DNA of 64,000 nt from JADJOM01 sp963817435 (lineage in GTDB: Bacteria > Gemmatimonadota > Gemmatimonadetes > Gemmatimonadales > GWC2-71-9): positions 930,001 to 994,000 of the forward strand of contig CAWFNY010000002.1 of NCBI GenBank assembly GCA_963817435.1. Reading direction: 5' to 3'. Both the position numbers and the translations under genes were made by a program. Below are positions 46,625-56,921 of this stretch, in pieces (within the stretch, counting starts at the first letter, position 1; every line of letters starts with the position of its first letter). The notes beneath the pieces were generated by a model. That model had not been told where the DNA came from and did no database searches. It worked only from the letters and a program-made list of their open reading frames with translations.

Positions 46625-47292
46625 AGCCGCGCGGCCCCGAAAGCGCCGCGGCGCGGACCGCGCGCGCGCTCGGGATCCTGCGGCTCCTGAAGCGGGCCTA
46701 TCCCGGTGCCAGTTGTGCGCTGGAGCACGACGACGCCTACCAGCTCCTGGCCGCCACGATCCTCTCCGCGCAGTGCACCGACGCTCGCGTCAACATGGTG
46801 ACGCCGGCGCTCTTCAAGAAATACCCCACGCCCGCCTCCCTCGCGCATGCCGCCCAGGCCGACGTGGAAAAGCTCATCCAGTCCACCGGATTCTTCCGCA
46901 ACAAGGCGAAGAACCTGATCGCGATGGCCCAGGCCGTGGTGGCGGACCACGGCGGCGAGATCCCGCGGACGATGGACGAGTTGCACGCACTGCCGGGCGT
47001 GGGACGGAAGACGGCCAACGTGGTGCTCGGCAATGCCTTTGGTATCAATGAGGGGGTCACGGTCGATACCCACGTGACCCGGCTGGCGGGGCTGCTCAAA
47101 CTGACCCGGCACAGCGACCCGGTGAAGATCGAGCAGGACCTGATGAAGCTCATCCCTCGCGAGGACTGGACCCTCGTCTCCCACCTGCTGATCCTGCACG
47201 GCCGCGCCGTCTGCATCGCCAGGCGGCCGCAGTGCGGCTCCTGTACCGTCGCCGAACTCTGCCCCTCCGCACGGCCGGTGACGGACCGCTGA
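46621..47292 (+). CDS. nth: Endonuclease III (DNA glycosylase/AP lyase)
   Basis: The 223-residue base-excision enzyme removes oxidised pyrimidines. The catalytic lysine follows the helix-hairpin-helix LPGVGRKTANVVLGNAF, and the catalytic Asp is in VTVDTHVTRLAGLL. The 4Fe-4S cluster is C-x6-C-x2-C-x5-C (CIARRPQCGSCTVAELC). The GTG start at 46621 overlaps the polX stop as GTGA, so both repair proteins are made together. The stop abuts the stop of the convergent GNAT gene (TGATCA). Confidence 0.95.
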   Translation: MKPRGPESAAARTARALGILRLLKRAYPGASCALEHDDAYQLLAATILSAQCTDARVNMVTPALFKKYPTPASLAHAAQADVEKLIQSTGFFRNKAKNLIAMAQAVVADHGGEIPRTMDELHALPGVGRKTANVVLGNAFGINEGVTVDTHVTRLAGLLKLTRHSDPVKIEQDLMKLIPREDWTLVSHLLILHGRAVCIARRPQCGSCTVAELCPSARPVTDR

Positions 47293-47802
47293 TCAGGGCA
47301 CCGTCGCCTGGTAGGTCTCCTCGCGCACCTTGCGGAATCCCCGCCGGAGGTAGTTAGGCAGCGCGCCGGGGTGATCGAGCGTGCAGGTGTGGAGCCACAC
47401 CCGGGTGGGCCGCGTCGCCCACGCCTCCTCGACTGCCCGGGTCAGCAGGAACTTGCCGAGCCCCTGCCCCACGAATTCCGGGAGCAGCCCGAAGTACATG
47501 ATCTCGACGGAACCATCCTCCTGCCGGCGCAGCTCGAAATATCCCGCCGGCGCGCCCCGTACGGACAGCAGCCAGATGGTACTCGGACCGGCGAGATGTT
47601 CCCTGAACTGCGCCTCGGTCCAGACCAGCCGGTCGCTCCAGTTGTACTGGCGCCCCACCTCCACATACAGGTAGCGGTAGAAGTGCCAGGGACAGTCGTG
47701 CACCAGTTCCAGGCGCACGTCCGGTCGGGCGACGCCCTCGGGCACCAGGTCCGCCGGGGCGGTCATCTCGAGATAGGTCCGCACCACGTCGATTGTCGGC
47801 AT
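47293..47802 (-). CDS. GNAT acetyltransferase
   Basis: The 169-residue protein has the GNAT core: WLLSVRGAPAGYFELRRQEDGSVEIMYFGLLPEFVGQGLGKFLLTRAVEEAW, with the acetyl-CoA loop in GQGLGK, and a C-terminal PNYLRRGFRKVREE. The N-terminal part (VHDCPWHFYRYLYVEVGRQYNWSDRLVWTEAQF) is typical of a widespread uncharacterised GNAT subfamily. The start is ATG 47802; no clear ribosome site is present, and TACTATAT lies directly upstream, so translation may be leaderless. Substrate unknown. Confidence 0.85.
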   Translation of the reverse strand: MPTIDVVRTYLEMTAPADLVPEGVARPDVRLELVHDCPWHFYRYLYVEVGRQYNWSDRLVWTEAQFREHLAGPSTIWLLSVRGAPAGYFELRRQEDGSVEIMYFGLLPEFVGQGLGKFLLTRAVEEAWATRPTRVWLHTCTLDHPGALPNYLRRGFRKVREETYQATVP

Positions 47803-47969
47803 TCCATATAGTAAGTGACTCGCCAATGGGGCGGACGGGGCCGGGACCGACCCTCCGAATCCCGCCCGGCTGACCGGGATCCCGCCAGAATTCGTCCTCC
47901 CGCCCGCCGTGTGCAACAGCCCCACCCCCGCGCATCCCCCGCGCGTCCCGAAAGCCAAAGAGGCAGTCC

Positions 47970-50150
47970 ATGCATCGCACCCTTCTGAGCGCGTTGGCGC
48001 TCTCGTTCCTGGCCGCACCAGCGGCCGCGCAGGGCTGGATCGACGTCGCCCCGCCGCGCGTCCCGAGCCTGGCCAGTCCCAGCATCGTCCGGGTCGCATC
48101 CGACGTTCATTCCATCATCGAAGGCCGCATCGTGCGGGTTGAAGTCGAGGAGCGCTTCCGGAACACCGGCGGCGGCCTCGCAGAAGGGAGCTACCTCTAT
48201 CCCCTGCCCGGGGAAGCGGTCTTCCAGAACTTCTCCCTCTGGATGGGCGAGCAGGAGCTGCGGGGGGAGATGATGAATGCGGAGCAGGCGCGTGGCATCT
48301 ACGAGGAGATCGTCCGGCGGCAGCGGGATCCCGCGCTGCTGACGCTGGCTGGTCACGGTCTCGTCCGGGCGCAGGTCTTTCCGATCCAGCCGGGCGAGAC
48401 CCGCAAGGTGGTCCTGCGCTACACCCAGCTGGTCGAGCGCACCGGCGATGCACTCCGAATCCGCTACGCCCTCGGCGCGCGGGGCGGATCGTCGGGGACC
48501 TGGCGGCTCACCATCCCGGATGAGGCTGCGTACGGCACTCCCTATTCCCCATCGCATCCGCTGACGACGCGCCGCGACTCCGGCCGCCTCGAGCTGACGA
48601 TCGACACCCGGGACGGCGGCGACATCGACGTGCTGGTGCCGCTCCGGCGCGGGCTCGTGGGGACGACCGTACTCACCAGCGCCCCCGGCGGCGAGGATGG
48701 ATACGCAATGCTGCTGCTGGCACCGCCGGCCACCGAAGAGGGCCCCGTCGTCCCCCGCGACCTCTCGTTCGTGGTCGACGTGTCCGGTTCGATGTCCGGC
48801 CAGAAGCTCGACCAGGCCAAGACCGCGCTGCGTCAGGCACTCGGCACCCTGCGCCCCGAGGACCGTTTCCGGCTGGTGGCGTTCAGCAGCGGAGTCCGGA
48901 ATTTTCACGACGGCTGGGCCCCGGTCACTGCGGAGACGCTGCGTGACGCACGCACCTTCATCGACGGCCTCGAGGCGGATGGCGGCACCAATATCTCCGG
49001 CGCGCTCGATGCGGTCCTCGGCGCGAGCGTGGCGGAGGGGCGGCTTCCCATCGTGCTCTTCCTGACGGATGGCGTCCCCTCGGTGGGCGAGCAGCAGCCC
49101 GATCGCATCGCCGAACTGGCCGCGGGACGGATCGGGCGGGCGCGCGTCTTCACGATCGGCGTCGGCCACGACGTGAACACCTACCTGCTGGAGCGCCTGG
49201 CCAAGGAGGGCCGCGGCTCGGTGGAGTACGTCGCACCGGACGCGAGCGTCGAGGTCGCCGTCGGCAATCTGGTCGGCAAGCTGCGCCGCCCGGCGCTGGT
49301 GAACCTGCGCATCGTCGAGAGCCCGGTGCGGTTCCTGGATCTTTCGCCGGTCCAGATGCCGGATCTGTTCTTCGGGGAGGAACTGGTGATCTTCGGACGG
49401 TATCATGGCGAAGGACGCGGCGCGGTCGTGATCGAAGGCGAGCGGAACGGCCGCCGCGAGCGGTTCACGACGGAGGCCGTCTTCCCGGCGGTCGCGAGCG
49501 GAAACGAGTTCATCCCGAAGCTCTGGGCGTCGCGCCGGATCGGCGATCTCACGCGGCAGATCCGGATCGAAGGCGCCAGCGACGATCTCATCCGCCAGGT
49601 GCGCGACCTGGGGCTGCGCCACGGCATCCTGACCGAGTACACCTCGTATCTGGTGCAGGAGCCGGGTGTCGTCGCGACGCGGCGCGAGCGGATGACGCCG
49701 ATGCCCATGCGGAACATGGCCCCGGCGGCCGCGCCAGCGGCGCAGACCGGACAGGTGGCCTTCGACCGGGCACGCGAGAGCGGCAAGATGTCCCAGGCCA
49801 GCACCCTCGCCGAAGCCGAGGCCGTGGCGGAGGACAAGTTCCAGGCGATCGGTGGCAGCAGCCGCGAACTCAAGCGGGCCGGCGGCCGGGTATTCATGCT
49901 GACGACGGGTGTCTGGACGGACGTCAATCAGAGCGATAGCCTCCGGGTACTCACCGTCTCCCCGTTCAGTGCGGCCTACTTCGCGGTGACCCGCGCCTTG
50001 CCGGACCTCGCGGCCAGTCTCACCGTCGGAGACACCGTGCTGGTGGCTGGCCAGCGGGCGAGCCTCAAGGTCGCGCCCGGTGGGCGGGACAAGTTGAGTG
50101 AGGCGGAGGTGCGGGAGTTCGTGCGGGCCTTCCGTGGAGCGGCGTCATGA
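47970..50150 (+). CDS. Exported VIT and von Willebrand A domain protein
   Basis: The 726-residue protein has a signal peptide (1-21, APAAAQG). A VIT domain (about 30-170) has RVEVEERFRNTGGGLAEGSYLYPLPGEAVFQNF and QARGIYEEIVRRQRDPALL. A VWA domain (about 265-435) has a complete MIDAS start DVSGSMSG. The C-terminal third carries LWASRRIGDL, RDLGLRHGILTEYTSYLVQEP and an Ala-rich linker, and ends in a small domain (VFMLTTGVWTDVNQSDSLRVLTVSPFSAAYFAV). This is the inter-alpha-trypsin-inhibitor-like layout of bacterial surface proteins. AGAGG precedes the ATG. It is coupled by ATGA to a small secreted protein and followed by a sigma/anti-sigma set. Confidence 0.92.
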   Translation: MHRTLLSALALSFLAAPAAAQGWIDVAPPRVPSLASPSIVRVASDVHSIIEGRIVRVEVEERFRNTGGGLAEGSYLYPLPGEAVFQNFSLWMGEQELRGEMMNAEQARGIYEEIVRRQRDPALLTLAGHGLVRAQVFPIQPGETRKVVLRYTQLVERTGDALRIRYALGARGGSSGTWRLTIPDEAAYGTPYSPSHPLTTRRDSGRLELTIDTRDGGDIDVLVPLRRGLVGTTVLTSAPGGEDGYAMLLLAPPATEEGPVVPRDLSFVVDVSGSMSGQKLDQAKTALRQALGTLRPEDRFRLVAFSSGVRNFHDGWAPVTAETLRDARTFIDGLEADGGTNISGALDAVLGASVAEGRLPIVLFLTDGVPSVGEQQPDRIAELAAGRIGRARVFTIGVGHDVNTYLLERLAKEGRGSVEYVAPDASVEVAVGNLVGKLRRPALVNLRIVESPVRFLDLSPVQMPDLFFGEELVIFGRYHGEGRGAVVIEGERNGRRERFTTEAVFPAVASGNEFIPKLWASRRIGDLTRQIRIEGASDDLIRQVRDLGLRHGILTEYTSYLVQEPGVVATRRERMTPMPMRNMAPAAAPAAQTGQVAFDRARESGKMSQASTLAEAEAVAEDKFQAIGGSSRELKRAGGRVFMLTTGVWTDVNQSDSLRVLTVSPFSAAYFAVTRALPDLAASLTVGDTVLVAGQRASLKVAPGGRDKLSEAEVREFVRAFRGAAS

Positions 50151-50587
50151 AAGCACTGCTCCTGATCGTCGTCATCGGCGCCTGCACCGCGTCGGCGGGC
50201 AGCGCGCCGAGCACCGAATGGCAGCGCGCGTGGGCCACGGCGGATTGTGCACCGTGGGACGGGGCGGCGACGTCGATCTACATGACCGACGCGCCAGAGG
50301 ACTCCCTAGCCGCCTACCCGGTGCTGCGGATCTCGGTGTACCACGACCTGCGCTCGGTGTCCGGGTCGAGGTGGGTGATCGGCGAGTCCACGCCGGATGG
50401 TGCGGCGGGCGTGCTTTGCGGGCCGGGCACCAGCTGCACCAGCGCCACCGGAGGATGGGTTGAATTCGAGGGCGCGACGGCAGGTGGCCCCCTTCGTGGA
50501 CGCTATGAACTGAGGATGCCTGATGGGCGGCGGATGGCCGGCGGCTTCGCGGCGCCGGTACACCAGACGGCGGTGATGTGCGGCTGA
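50147..50587 (+). CDS. Small exported protein, function unknown
   Basis: The 146-residue protein has a signal peptide (about 1-18, LLLIVVIGACTASAGS; the cysteine could also be a lipidation site). Four further cysteines are present (ADCAPW, VLCGPGTSC, VMCG), probably forming disulfides. A beta-rich body contains ISVYHDLRSVSGSRWVIGE and LRGRYELRMPDGRRMAGGF. No family is recognised. It overlaps the VIT/VWA gene by ATGA, so the two may act together in the periplasm. Confidence 0.75.
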   Translation: MKALLLIVVIGACTASAGSAPSTEWQRAWATADCAPWDGAATSIYMTDAPEDSLAAYPVLRISVYHDLRSVSGSRWVIGESTPDGAAGVLCGPGTSCTSATGGWVEFEGATAGGPLRGRYELRMPDGRRMAGGFAAPVHQTAVMCG

Positions 50588-50613
50588 GGCGGGCCACCGA
50601 CGACAGGACGAGC

Positions 50614-51117
50614 ATGACCGGACCCTCGATCGAACAGCTGTTCGCCCAGTACTACGAGTCCCTCGTGCGGATGCTCTATCGCCGCACGGGGGATCGCGAC
50701 CGGGCGGAGGATCTCGCACAGGAGACCTTCGCGCGTGCGGTGGCGGCGCCCCCGGAGAATCCGCGGCCATGGCTGTTCGCCGTCGCGCTCAACCTGGTGC
50801 GCGACGACGGGCGCCGGGCGGTGCGACAGGGTCGCCGCCTGCAGCTGCTGAAGGGCGAATCGGTGACCAGTGCGCCGGGCGCCGACGACGAGTACGAGCG
50901 GAACGACCAGACCCGCACCGTGCGCGCGGCGCTCGCCGATCTGCGCGACGTCGATCGCGAAGTGCTGCTGCTCAAGGCCGAAGGATTTGACTACGATGAA
51001 ATCGCGGCGGCCACCGGGCTCGCCAGGGGCGCGATCGGCACCACGCTGTCGCGCGCCCGCCGGCGCCTGGTCGAGGCTTACCGCGCGAAAGAGAAGGACC
51101 GCCATGTCGCATCTTGA
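50614..51117 (+). CDS. ECF sigma factor
   Basis: This 167-residue ECF sigma factor has region 2 with YESLVRMLYRRTGDRDRAEDLAQETFARAV and PRPWLFAVALNLVRDDGRR. Region 4 has LADLRDVDREVLLLKAEGFDYDEIAAATGLARGAIGTTLSRARRRL. The ATG at 50614 has AGGA upstream. It overlaps the next gene, an anti-sigma-like membrane protein, by 14 bp. It probably controls this cluster, including the VIT/VWA gene. Confidence 0.92.
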   Translation: MTGPSIEQLFAQYYESLVRMLYRRTGDRDRAEDLAQETFARAVAAPPENPRPWLFAVALNLVRDDGRRAVRQGRRLQLLKGESVTSAPGADDEYERNDQTRTVRAALADLRDVDREVLLLKAEGFDYDEIAAATGLARGAIGTTLSRARRRLVEAYRAKEKDRHVAS

Positions 51118-52131
51118 TGAAGGCCAGCTCGCGTCGCTGTTCGATGACGAACTGGAGCCGGAAGCGAAGCGAGCGGCGGAGGCACACCTCTCCAGTTGCG
51201 CGGAATGCCGCGCGCTCTGGGAGGAGACCCGTGCCCTCGCCGCAGAGGCCGACCGGCTCGTCGGCACGGTCGAACTGCCGCCGGCTGTCCGGTCGAGGAT
51301 TGCACCCATGCCGCCCGGCCCGGCGAGCAGCCCCGCGGAGACGACCCGTCGGCCACTGCCATGGCGAACCCTGGCCTGGGCCGCGAGCGTCATGCTCGCC
51401 GTGGGGCTCGGCTACTCGCTCCGGGGCGCGGCGCGTGAGACCACAGACGTGGCCGCGGCGCCGCGGACGAATCAGCCGGTTCTGGCGGAACGGGCCGACA
51501 AGTCGGCCACCCCGCCGGCTGCCGAACCAGCGGCGGCTCCGACCGTCCGGCGGGACGAGAAGTCGGTCGCGGCAGACCGAGTGGACGCCGGGAGGACCGC
51601 GCCCCCCCCCGATCTGGCGACCACCCAGCCGGCGGCTCCGGCAGCCGGCGCGGCTGCCGCGCCCTCGGTCACCGGCAACGTCGCACTCTCGCAAGCGGAG
51701 GCCGAGCCCCGGGCCGCGCGCGGCTTCGCGGCCCCGAAGTCGGGCCGGATTCCGGCAGGTGAGCATGGAAGCTGCAGTGAAAACCCTCACCGGGCTCCAT
51801 CCGGCTGGTGGACGGGCTCGAGCCGGTAAAGGTGCTCGCCGCCCCTGGAAGCATCGTCCCGGGCACCGATTCCACCCACGAGATCATCCGGGTGGTGTAC
51901 CTGGATCCGCCCGGCCGCGAGCTCTGGCTCGATCAGCAGCGGCCCGCCCCTGGAGCGGAGTCCGCACCGGCCAGATCAGCGGAGTCGCTGCTGCCCGGCG
52001 ACACCCTGCTGGCGACGGTGGAGGCGGGCAGCAGGAGCGTCGCGTGGATCGACCAACATGGTTTCCTGCTTAGACTTACGGGCTTTCTCCCGGGCGACTC
52101 TCTGCGCGCCATGATTCCGAGAGTCCATTGA
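51104..52131 (+). pseudogene. Anti-sigma-like membrane protein, interrupted by two frameshifts
   Basis: The first frame (ATG 51104) gives a zinc-type anti-sigma domain (HLSSCAECRALWEE), a membrane helix (LAWAASVMLAVGLGYSL) and a Pro/Ala linker, then runs out of frame and stops at 51829. The missing C-terminal domain continues in the other two frames: FRQVSMEAAVKTLTG (about 51750-51796), then SIRLVDGLEPVKV to DSLRAMIPRVH ending at 52131. Both parts align with the intact paralogue just downstream. Each break equals one extra base, near 51749 and near 51800. It could be a true pseudogene or an assembly error. Confidence 0.75.
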
Positions 52132-52181
52132 GCCCTCCCGGGACGGCGGAGGCTGGCGCTGGAGGATAGATTTAGGCTGTG

Positions 52182-53153
52182 ATGTTCCACCTGAGCGATC
52201 GACTCCTCGCGAAGCTGATCGACGGCTCCGCGACCTCCTCGGACCTGCAGCGCATTCGTCGCCATGTTGACGAATGCCGCGCGTGCGCGCGCCGGCTCGA
52301 AGAGTGGCGGGACAACTTCACCGAGGTGGACGAGCGGTTCCCGGAACTCTCCGTCGATGCCGGTCCGCTGGCGACGGTGACCCCAGGCGGACTGGTGATG
52401 CTCCCCGGCTCGGAGCCCGCGAAACGGGTCGTCCCCGACCTTACGACGCTCTTGTGGATCGGGGCCGTGCTGATGGCGCTCCTGGTGGGTTACGGGGCAA
52501 GCCGGCTGCGTCAGCCCAGTGAGGGAATGCGGGTTGCCACCATGGACGAGGCTCGCGCGATCCAGCGGACGCCAATCCCGGGGTCCAGCCCCGCGAATGG
52601 TCCGGCAGCGGCGCCAGCAACTACCACGACCACCGCCGCGCTCCCGGCGCGAGACCCGGTTGTCCCTGCACCCTCCGCAGAGCTGCAGAAGAGTCCAACC
52701 CCGTCCAGCCCCGCGCTACAGCCACCAGCCACTGCGAGCTCGTCGCCCGCCCCGCTCGCGGTTTCCCCTCGATTCCGCGAGATCGGGCGGACCGAGGCGG
52801 CCCGGCGCGCCGGCGGCCCGCTGCGCTCCCTCGCCGGCTTGAAGCTCGACCATATCGAGGTGGGACCGGCCTCGGCGGTGCCTGGTGCTCAACACGACAT
52901 CGATGTGATCCGGATGGTCTACCGGACCCCTGATGGGAGCCCGGTGTTTCTCGACCAGCAGCGGATTCCCACCGACAGCGACGGGCTGCGCTCCATCGAT
53001 GACCCGACGCTGGAGAGCGGGGAGACTGCGTATGGAAGCGGCCCCAATGGGGTGAGTGTCGCCAGCTGGCTCGACGAGGATGGTTATCGCCTCTCGCTCG
53101 CAGCGAGGACGCCTCTCGACTCTCTGAAGAAGCTGGTGCCGCTCGTCCAGTAG
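52182..53153 (+). CDS. Anti-sigma-like membrane protein with shared C-terminal domain
   Basis: This protein has about 323 residues. A short zinc-type domain has HVDECRACARRLEEW. A membrane helix (about 85-105, LLWIGAVLMALLVGYGASRL) and a Pro/Ala/Thr-rich linker (about 120-195) follow. The C-terminal domain of about 110 residues has LAGLKLDHIEVGPASAVPG, IDVIRMVYRTPDGSPVFLDQQR, VASWLDEDGYRLSLAARTPLDSLKKLVPLV. The same domain ends the preceding frameshifted gene. The outside domain is presumably a sensor; it resembles no family I can name. The start is ATG 52182 or GTG 52179, with GGAGG rather far upstream. It follows the ECF sigma gene as a second possible partner. Confidence 0.8.
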   Translation: MFHLSDRLLAKLIDGSATSSDLQRIRRHVDECRACARRLEEWRDNFTEVDERFPELSVDAGPLATVTPGGLVMLPGSEPAKRVVPDLTTLLWIGAVLMALLVGYGASRLRQPSEGMRVATMDEARAIQRTPIPGSSPANGPAAAPATTTTTAALPARDPVVPAPSAELQKSPTPSSPALQPPATASSSPAPLAVSPRFREIGRTEAARRAGGPLRSLAGLKLDHIEVGPASAVPGAQHDIDVIRMVYRTPDGSPVFLDQQRIPTDSDGLRSIDDPTLESGETAYGSGPNGVSVASWLDEDGYRLSLAARTPLDSLKKLVPLVQ

Positions 53154-53558
53154 CGCTCCCGAGGGTGCCCCGTCTTCCCTGCAGTTCCGAATGTCATTCG
53201 CATCGTCGCTCGGACTCGGGCTCGACGGGCTGTACGGGCGCGCCAATTTGCGCGCGGTCACGGAGCGCCTGGAATACCTCGGCGGAAGGGCAACCCGGGA
53301 GTGTCAGCTCGGGTCCCGTCGCACTCCCAATCGTGTCCACCTTCCTGGCGGGAGGGATACATCCGCACCCGGACCACCGGCCCGGGCATCGGGGAATCAC
53401 GGGAGACCAGCCCGGCCCTCAGCGGGGGAGCCGGGTTTTCGCTGCGCGGGCATGGCTTCGTCGTCTATCTCGAAGGCCGATATCTGAGCATTTACACCAG
53501 CGGCACCAAGCCCCAGTTCCTTCCGCTCACGGCGGGTTATACTTTCGGCGGGTTCTGA
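53154..53558 (+). pseudogene. Eroded outer-membrane beta-barrel gene
   Basis: This stretch of about 500 bp up to 53662 has no intact gene but holds OMP-like fragments in three frames. They are SSLGLGLDGLYGRAN (about 53203-53247), VALPIVSTFLAGG (about 53320-53360) and, from about 53355, YIRTRTTGPGIGES through GAGFSLRGHGF, VVYLEGRYLSIYTSG and FLPLTAGYTFGGF to the stop at 53558. The end aligns with GAGIKVKAGAKANVFLEGRYLSAQTSGG in the next gene. No signal peptide is present, so the 5' end is lost too. 53559-53662 is the leader of the intact OMP gene. Confidence 0.6.
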
Positions 53559-53662
53559 AACCTGCCGAGGTGCACTTCCGTTCCACCTCGGAATCCGGCC
53601 GCTGTGGCCGGCCTGCCCCGTCCGGGGCGAATTGTCTCCATGGAGCGGAAAAGGAACTGTGT

Positions 53663-54214
53663 ATGAAGCGACCCATTGCGAAGGTGTTCTCGGCCGTGGC
53701 GGTGCTGGTACTCTCGGCGACCGCAGCCCAGGCCCAATCCGTCACGATCGGTATCGGCGGCGGACTCACCATCCCGACCGGTGACTTCAAGACCGCGGCG
53801 AAGACCGGCTGGCATGGTCTGGCCAACATCGGCTACGGCCTGTCCTCCGGCCTCGGCTTCCGCGGCGACTTCTACTATGGCGAGAGCAAGTTCAAGAGCG
53901 GGGTCAGCGGCAAGGCCAAGCTGGCGGGTGGACTGGCCAATGTGACCTACGAGTTCCAGAACGCCGGCGGGGTCAAGCCGTACGTGATCGGCAGCGCAGG
54001 CGTCTTCAACGTTAAGGGCACCGCGAGCTCCGGCGGCGTGACGGCCTCGGCCTCCGAGACCAAGTTCACCTTCGGCGGCGGCGCGGGTATCAAGGTCAAG
54101 GCCGGCGCGAAGGCCAACGTGTTCCTCGAGGGACGCTACCTCAGCGCCCAGACGAGCGGCGGCAGCACCAACTTCATTCCGGTCACTCTCGGCGTCAGCT
54201 TCGCCCTCAAGTAA
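53663..54214 (+). CDS. Outer-membrane beta-barrel protein
   Basis: The 183-residue protein has a signal peptide (1-24, AVAVLVLSATAAQAQS) and an eight-strand OmpA/OmpW-like barrel: GIGGGLTIPTGDFK, GLGFRGDFYYGESKF, GGLANVTYEFQNAGGVKPYVIGSAGVF, FTFGGGAGIKVKAG and FLEGRYLSAQTSGG, ending in FALK. AAGGA precedes the ATG. A degraded relative lies just upstream. Function is unknown; small barrels of this type are common surface proteins. Confidence 0.88.
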   Translation: MKRPIAKVFSAVAVLVLSATAAQAQSVTIGIGGGLTIPTGDFKTAAKTGWHGLANIGYGLSSGLGFRGDFYYGESKFKSGVSGKAKLAGGLANVTYEFQNAGGVKPYVIGSAGVFNVKGTASSGGVTASASETKFTFGGGAGIKVKAGAKANVFLEGRYLSAQTSGGSTNFIPVTLGVSFALK

Positions 54215-54262
54215 CCCGCGCAGGAACGGAATCACCCCAGGGGGCGGGCCTCGTGCCCGCCC

Positions 54263-55498
54263 CTATTTCGTTGCGGCACCCAGCCCGGCCGCGCGACCGG
54301 TCGCCCAGGCCCACGCGAAATTATGCCCGCCGATCGGACCGAATGCGTCGAGGACTTCGCCACAGAAGAAGAGACCGGGATGGAGGCGGCTCTCGAGGGT
54401 CGCCGGGTAAACCTGGTCGAGCGCGACACCACCCCCGGTCACTTCCGCCTTCCTGTAGCCCTCGTCGCCGGTCCATGGCAGCACGTACCGCACCAGGCGC
54501 TCGATCAGCCCCCGCCGCGACCCACGCGCAAGCTGGGCAAGCTGGCACCCCGGCTCGATGCCGGCATCCTGCAGCAGCCAGTCCGCGAGCCGGGCGGGGA
54601 GTGCGCCGCGAAGCACGGTGCCTACCGCCTGCGCGCTGCGCTGTGTCAGGCGCTTCTCCCAGTCGGCGTCCGTGAGCGCGGTCCAGCGCACCCGGAGCTG
54701 CTGCCGTCCCGGACCGGCGTCACGAGAGCGGACCGCAAGGTGAGAGAGGTCGAGGACCACCGGACCGCTGTAGCCGCGATGGGTAAAGAGGAACCCGCCG
54801 GACGCCGTGCGGACACGCCCCGCTCCGGGAGCCTCCAGCGTGACGTCGAGGGAGATCCCGGCGAGCGCCGCGTGGACAGCGGGATCAGCGGTGAGCGGCG
54901 TCAGGGCGGGATAGGTGTCGTGGACCTGATGCCCGGTGCGTCGTGCGATCTCGAAGCCCAGTCCGTCGCTCCCGGTCGCGGGCACCGAGAGCCCGCCCGT
55001 GGCCACGATCGTGCACGGCGCGTCGATCGCCGCACCACCTTCCATCTGCACTCGCCAGCCGCCCGCAACACGCGACACGTCCACCACGCGACAGCCGCCC
55101 TGGAATTCCACGCCTCGCCGGCGGGCGAGGGCGACCAGCCCGTCCAGCACATCCCGGGCGCGGTTGGAGGCGGGGAAGAGCTTCCCGGTTTCGGCTTCGA
55201 GGCTGAGCGGGATGCCGACGACACGCTCGAAGAATGCCCGCTGTTCGTCGAGGGGCCACGCCAGCAGGAGTCGCCGGAGGAGATGGGGCGACGAGTCACT
55301 CACGAACCGCCCCGGCGCGAGCGATGAGGGCAGGATGTTGCAGCGGCCACCGCCGCTGATCAGGATCTTCCGCCCGCCATCGGCGGTGCGTTCCAGCAGG
55401 ACCACTCGCTGCCCGGCCGTGGCCGCGTGAATCGCGGCCATGAGCCCCGCCGCGCCCGCGCCGATGACCACGACCTGATGTCCCGGAGAACGGATCAT
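54263..55498 (-). CDS. HI0933/BaiN-family flavoprotein (YhiN-like)
   Basis: The 411-residue FAD protein has the dinucleotide motif VVIGAGAAGLMAAIHAATAG and the family-specific KILISGGGRCNI. FLFTHRGYSGPVVLDLSH and the C-terminal GGHNFAWAWATGRAAG follow. The family has no settled general function; BaiN reduces bile-acid intermediates and others are uncharacterised. The start (ATG 55498) is only 46 bp from the divergent tryptophanase-like gene. Their promoters must overlap. Confidence 0.9.
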   Translation of the reverse strand: MIRSPGHQVVVIGAGAAGLMAAIHAATAGQRVVLLERTADGGRKILISGGGRCNILPSSLAPGRFVSDSSPHLLRRLLLAWPLDEQRAFFERVVGIPLSLEAETGKLFPASNRARDVLDGLVALARRRGVEFQGGCRVVDVSRVAGGWRVQMEGGAAIDAPCTIVATGGLSVPATGSDGLGFEIARRTGHQVHDTYPALTPLTADPAVHAALAGISLDVTLEAPGAGRVRTASGGFLFTHRGYSGPVVLDLSHLAVRSRDAGPGRQQLRVRWTALTDADWEKRLTQRSAQAVGTVLRGALPARLADWLLQDAGIEPGCQLAQLARGSRRGLIERLVRYVLPWTGDEGYRKAEVTGGGVALDQVYPATLESRLHPGLFFCGEVLDAFGPIGGHNFAWAWATGRAAGLGAATK

Positions 55499-55544
55499 GC
55501 CCGGAATATGGAGCCGGTCGGGGATTCAGGGCATATTGCAGCCC

Positions 55545-56917
<1,373 letters not shown>

Positions 56918-56921
<4 letters not shown>

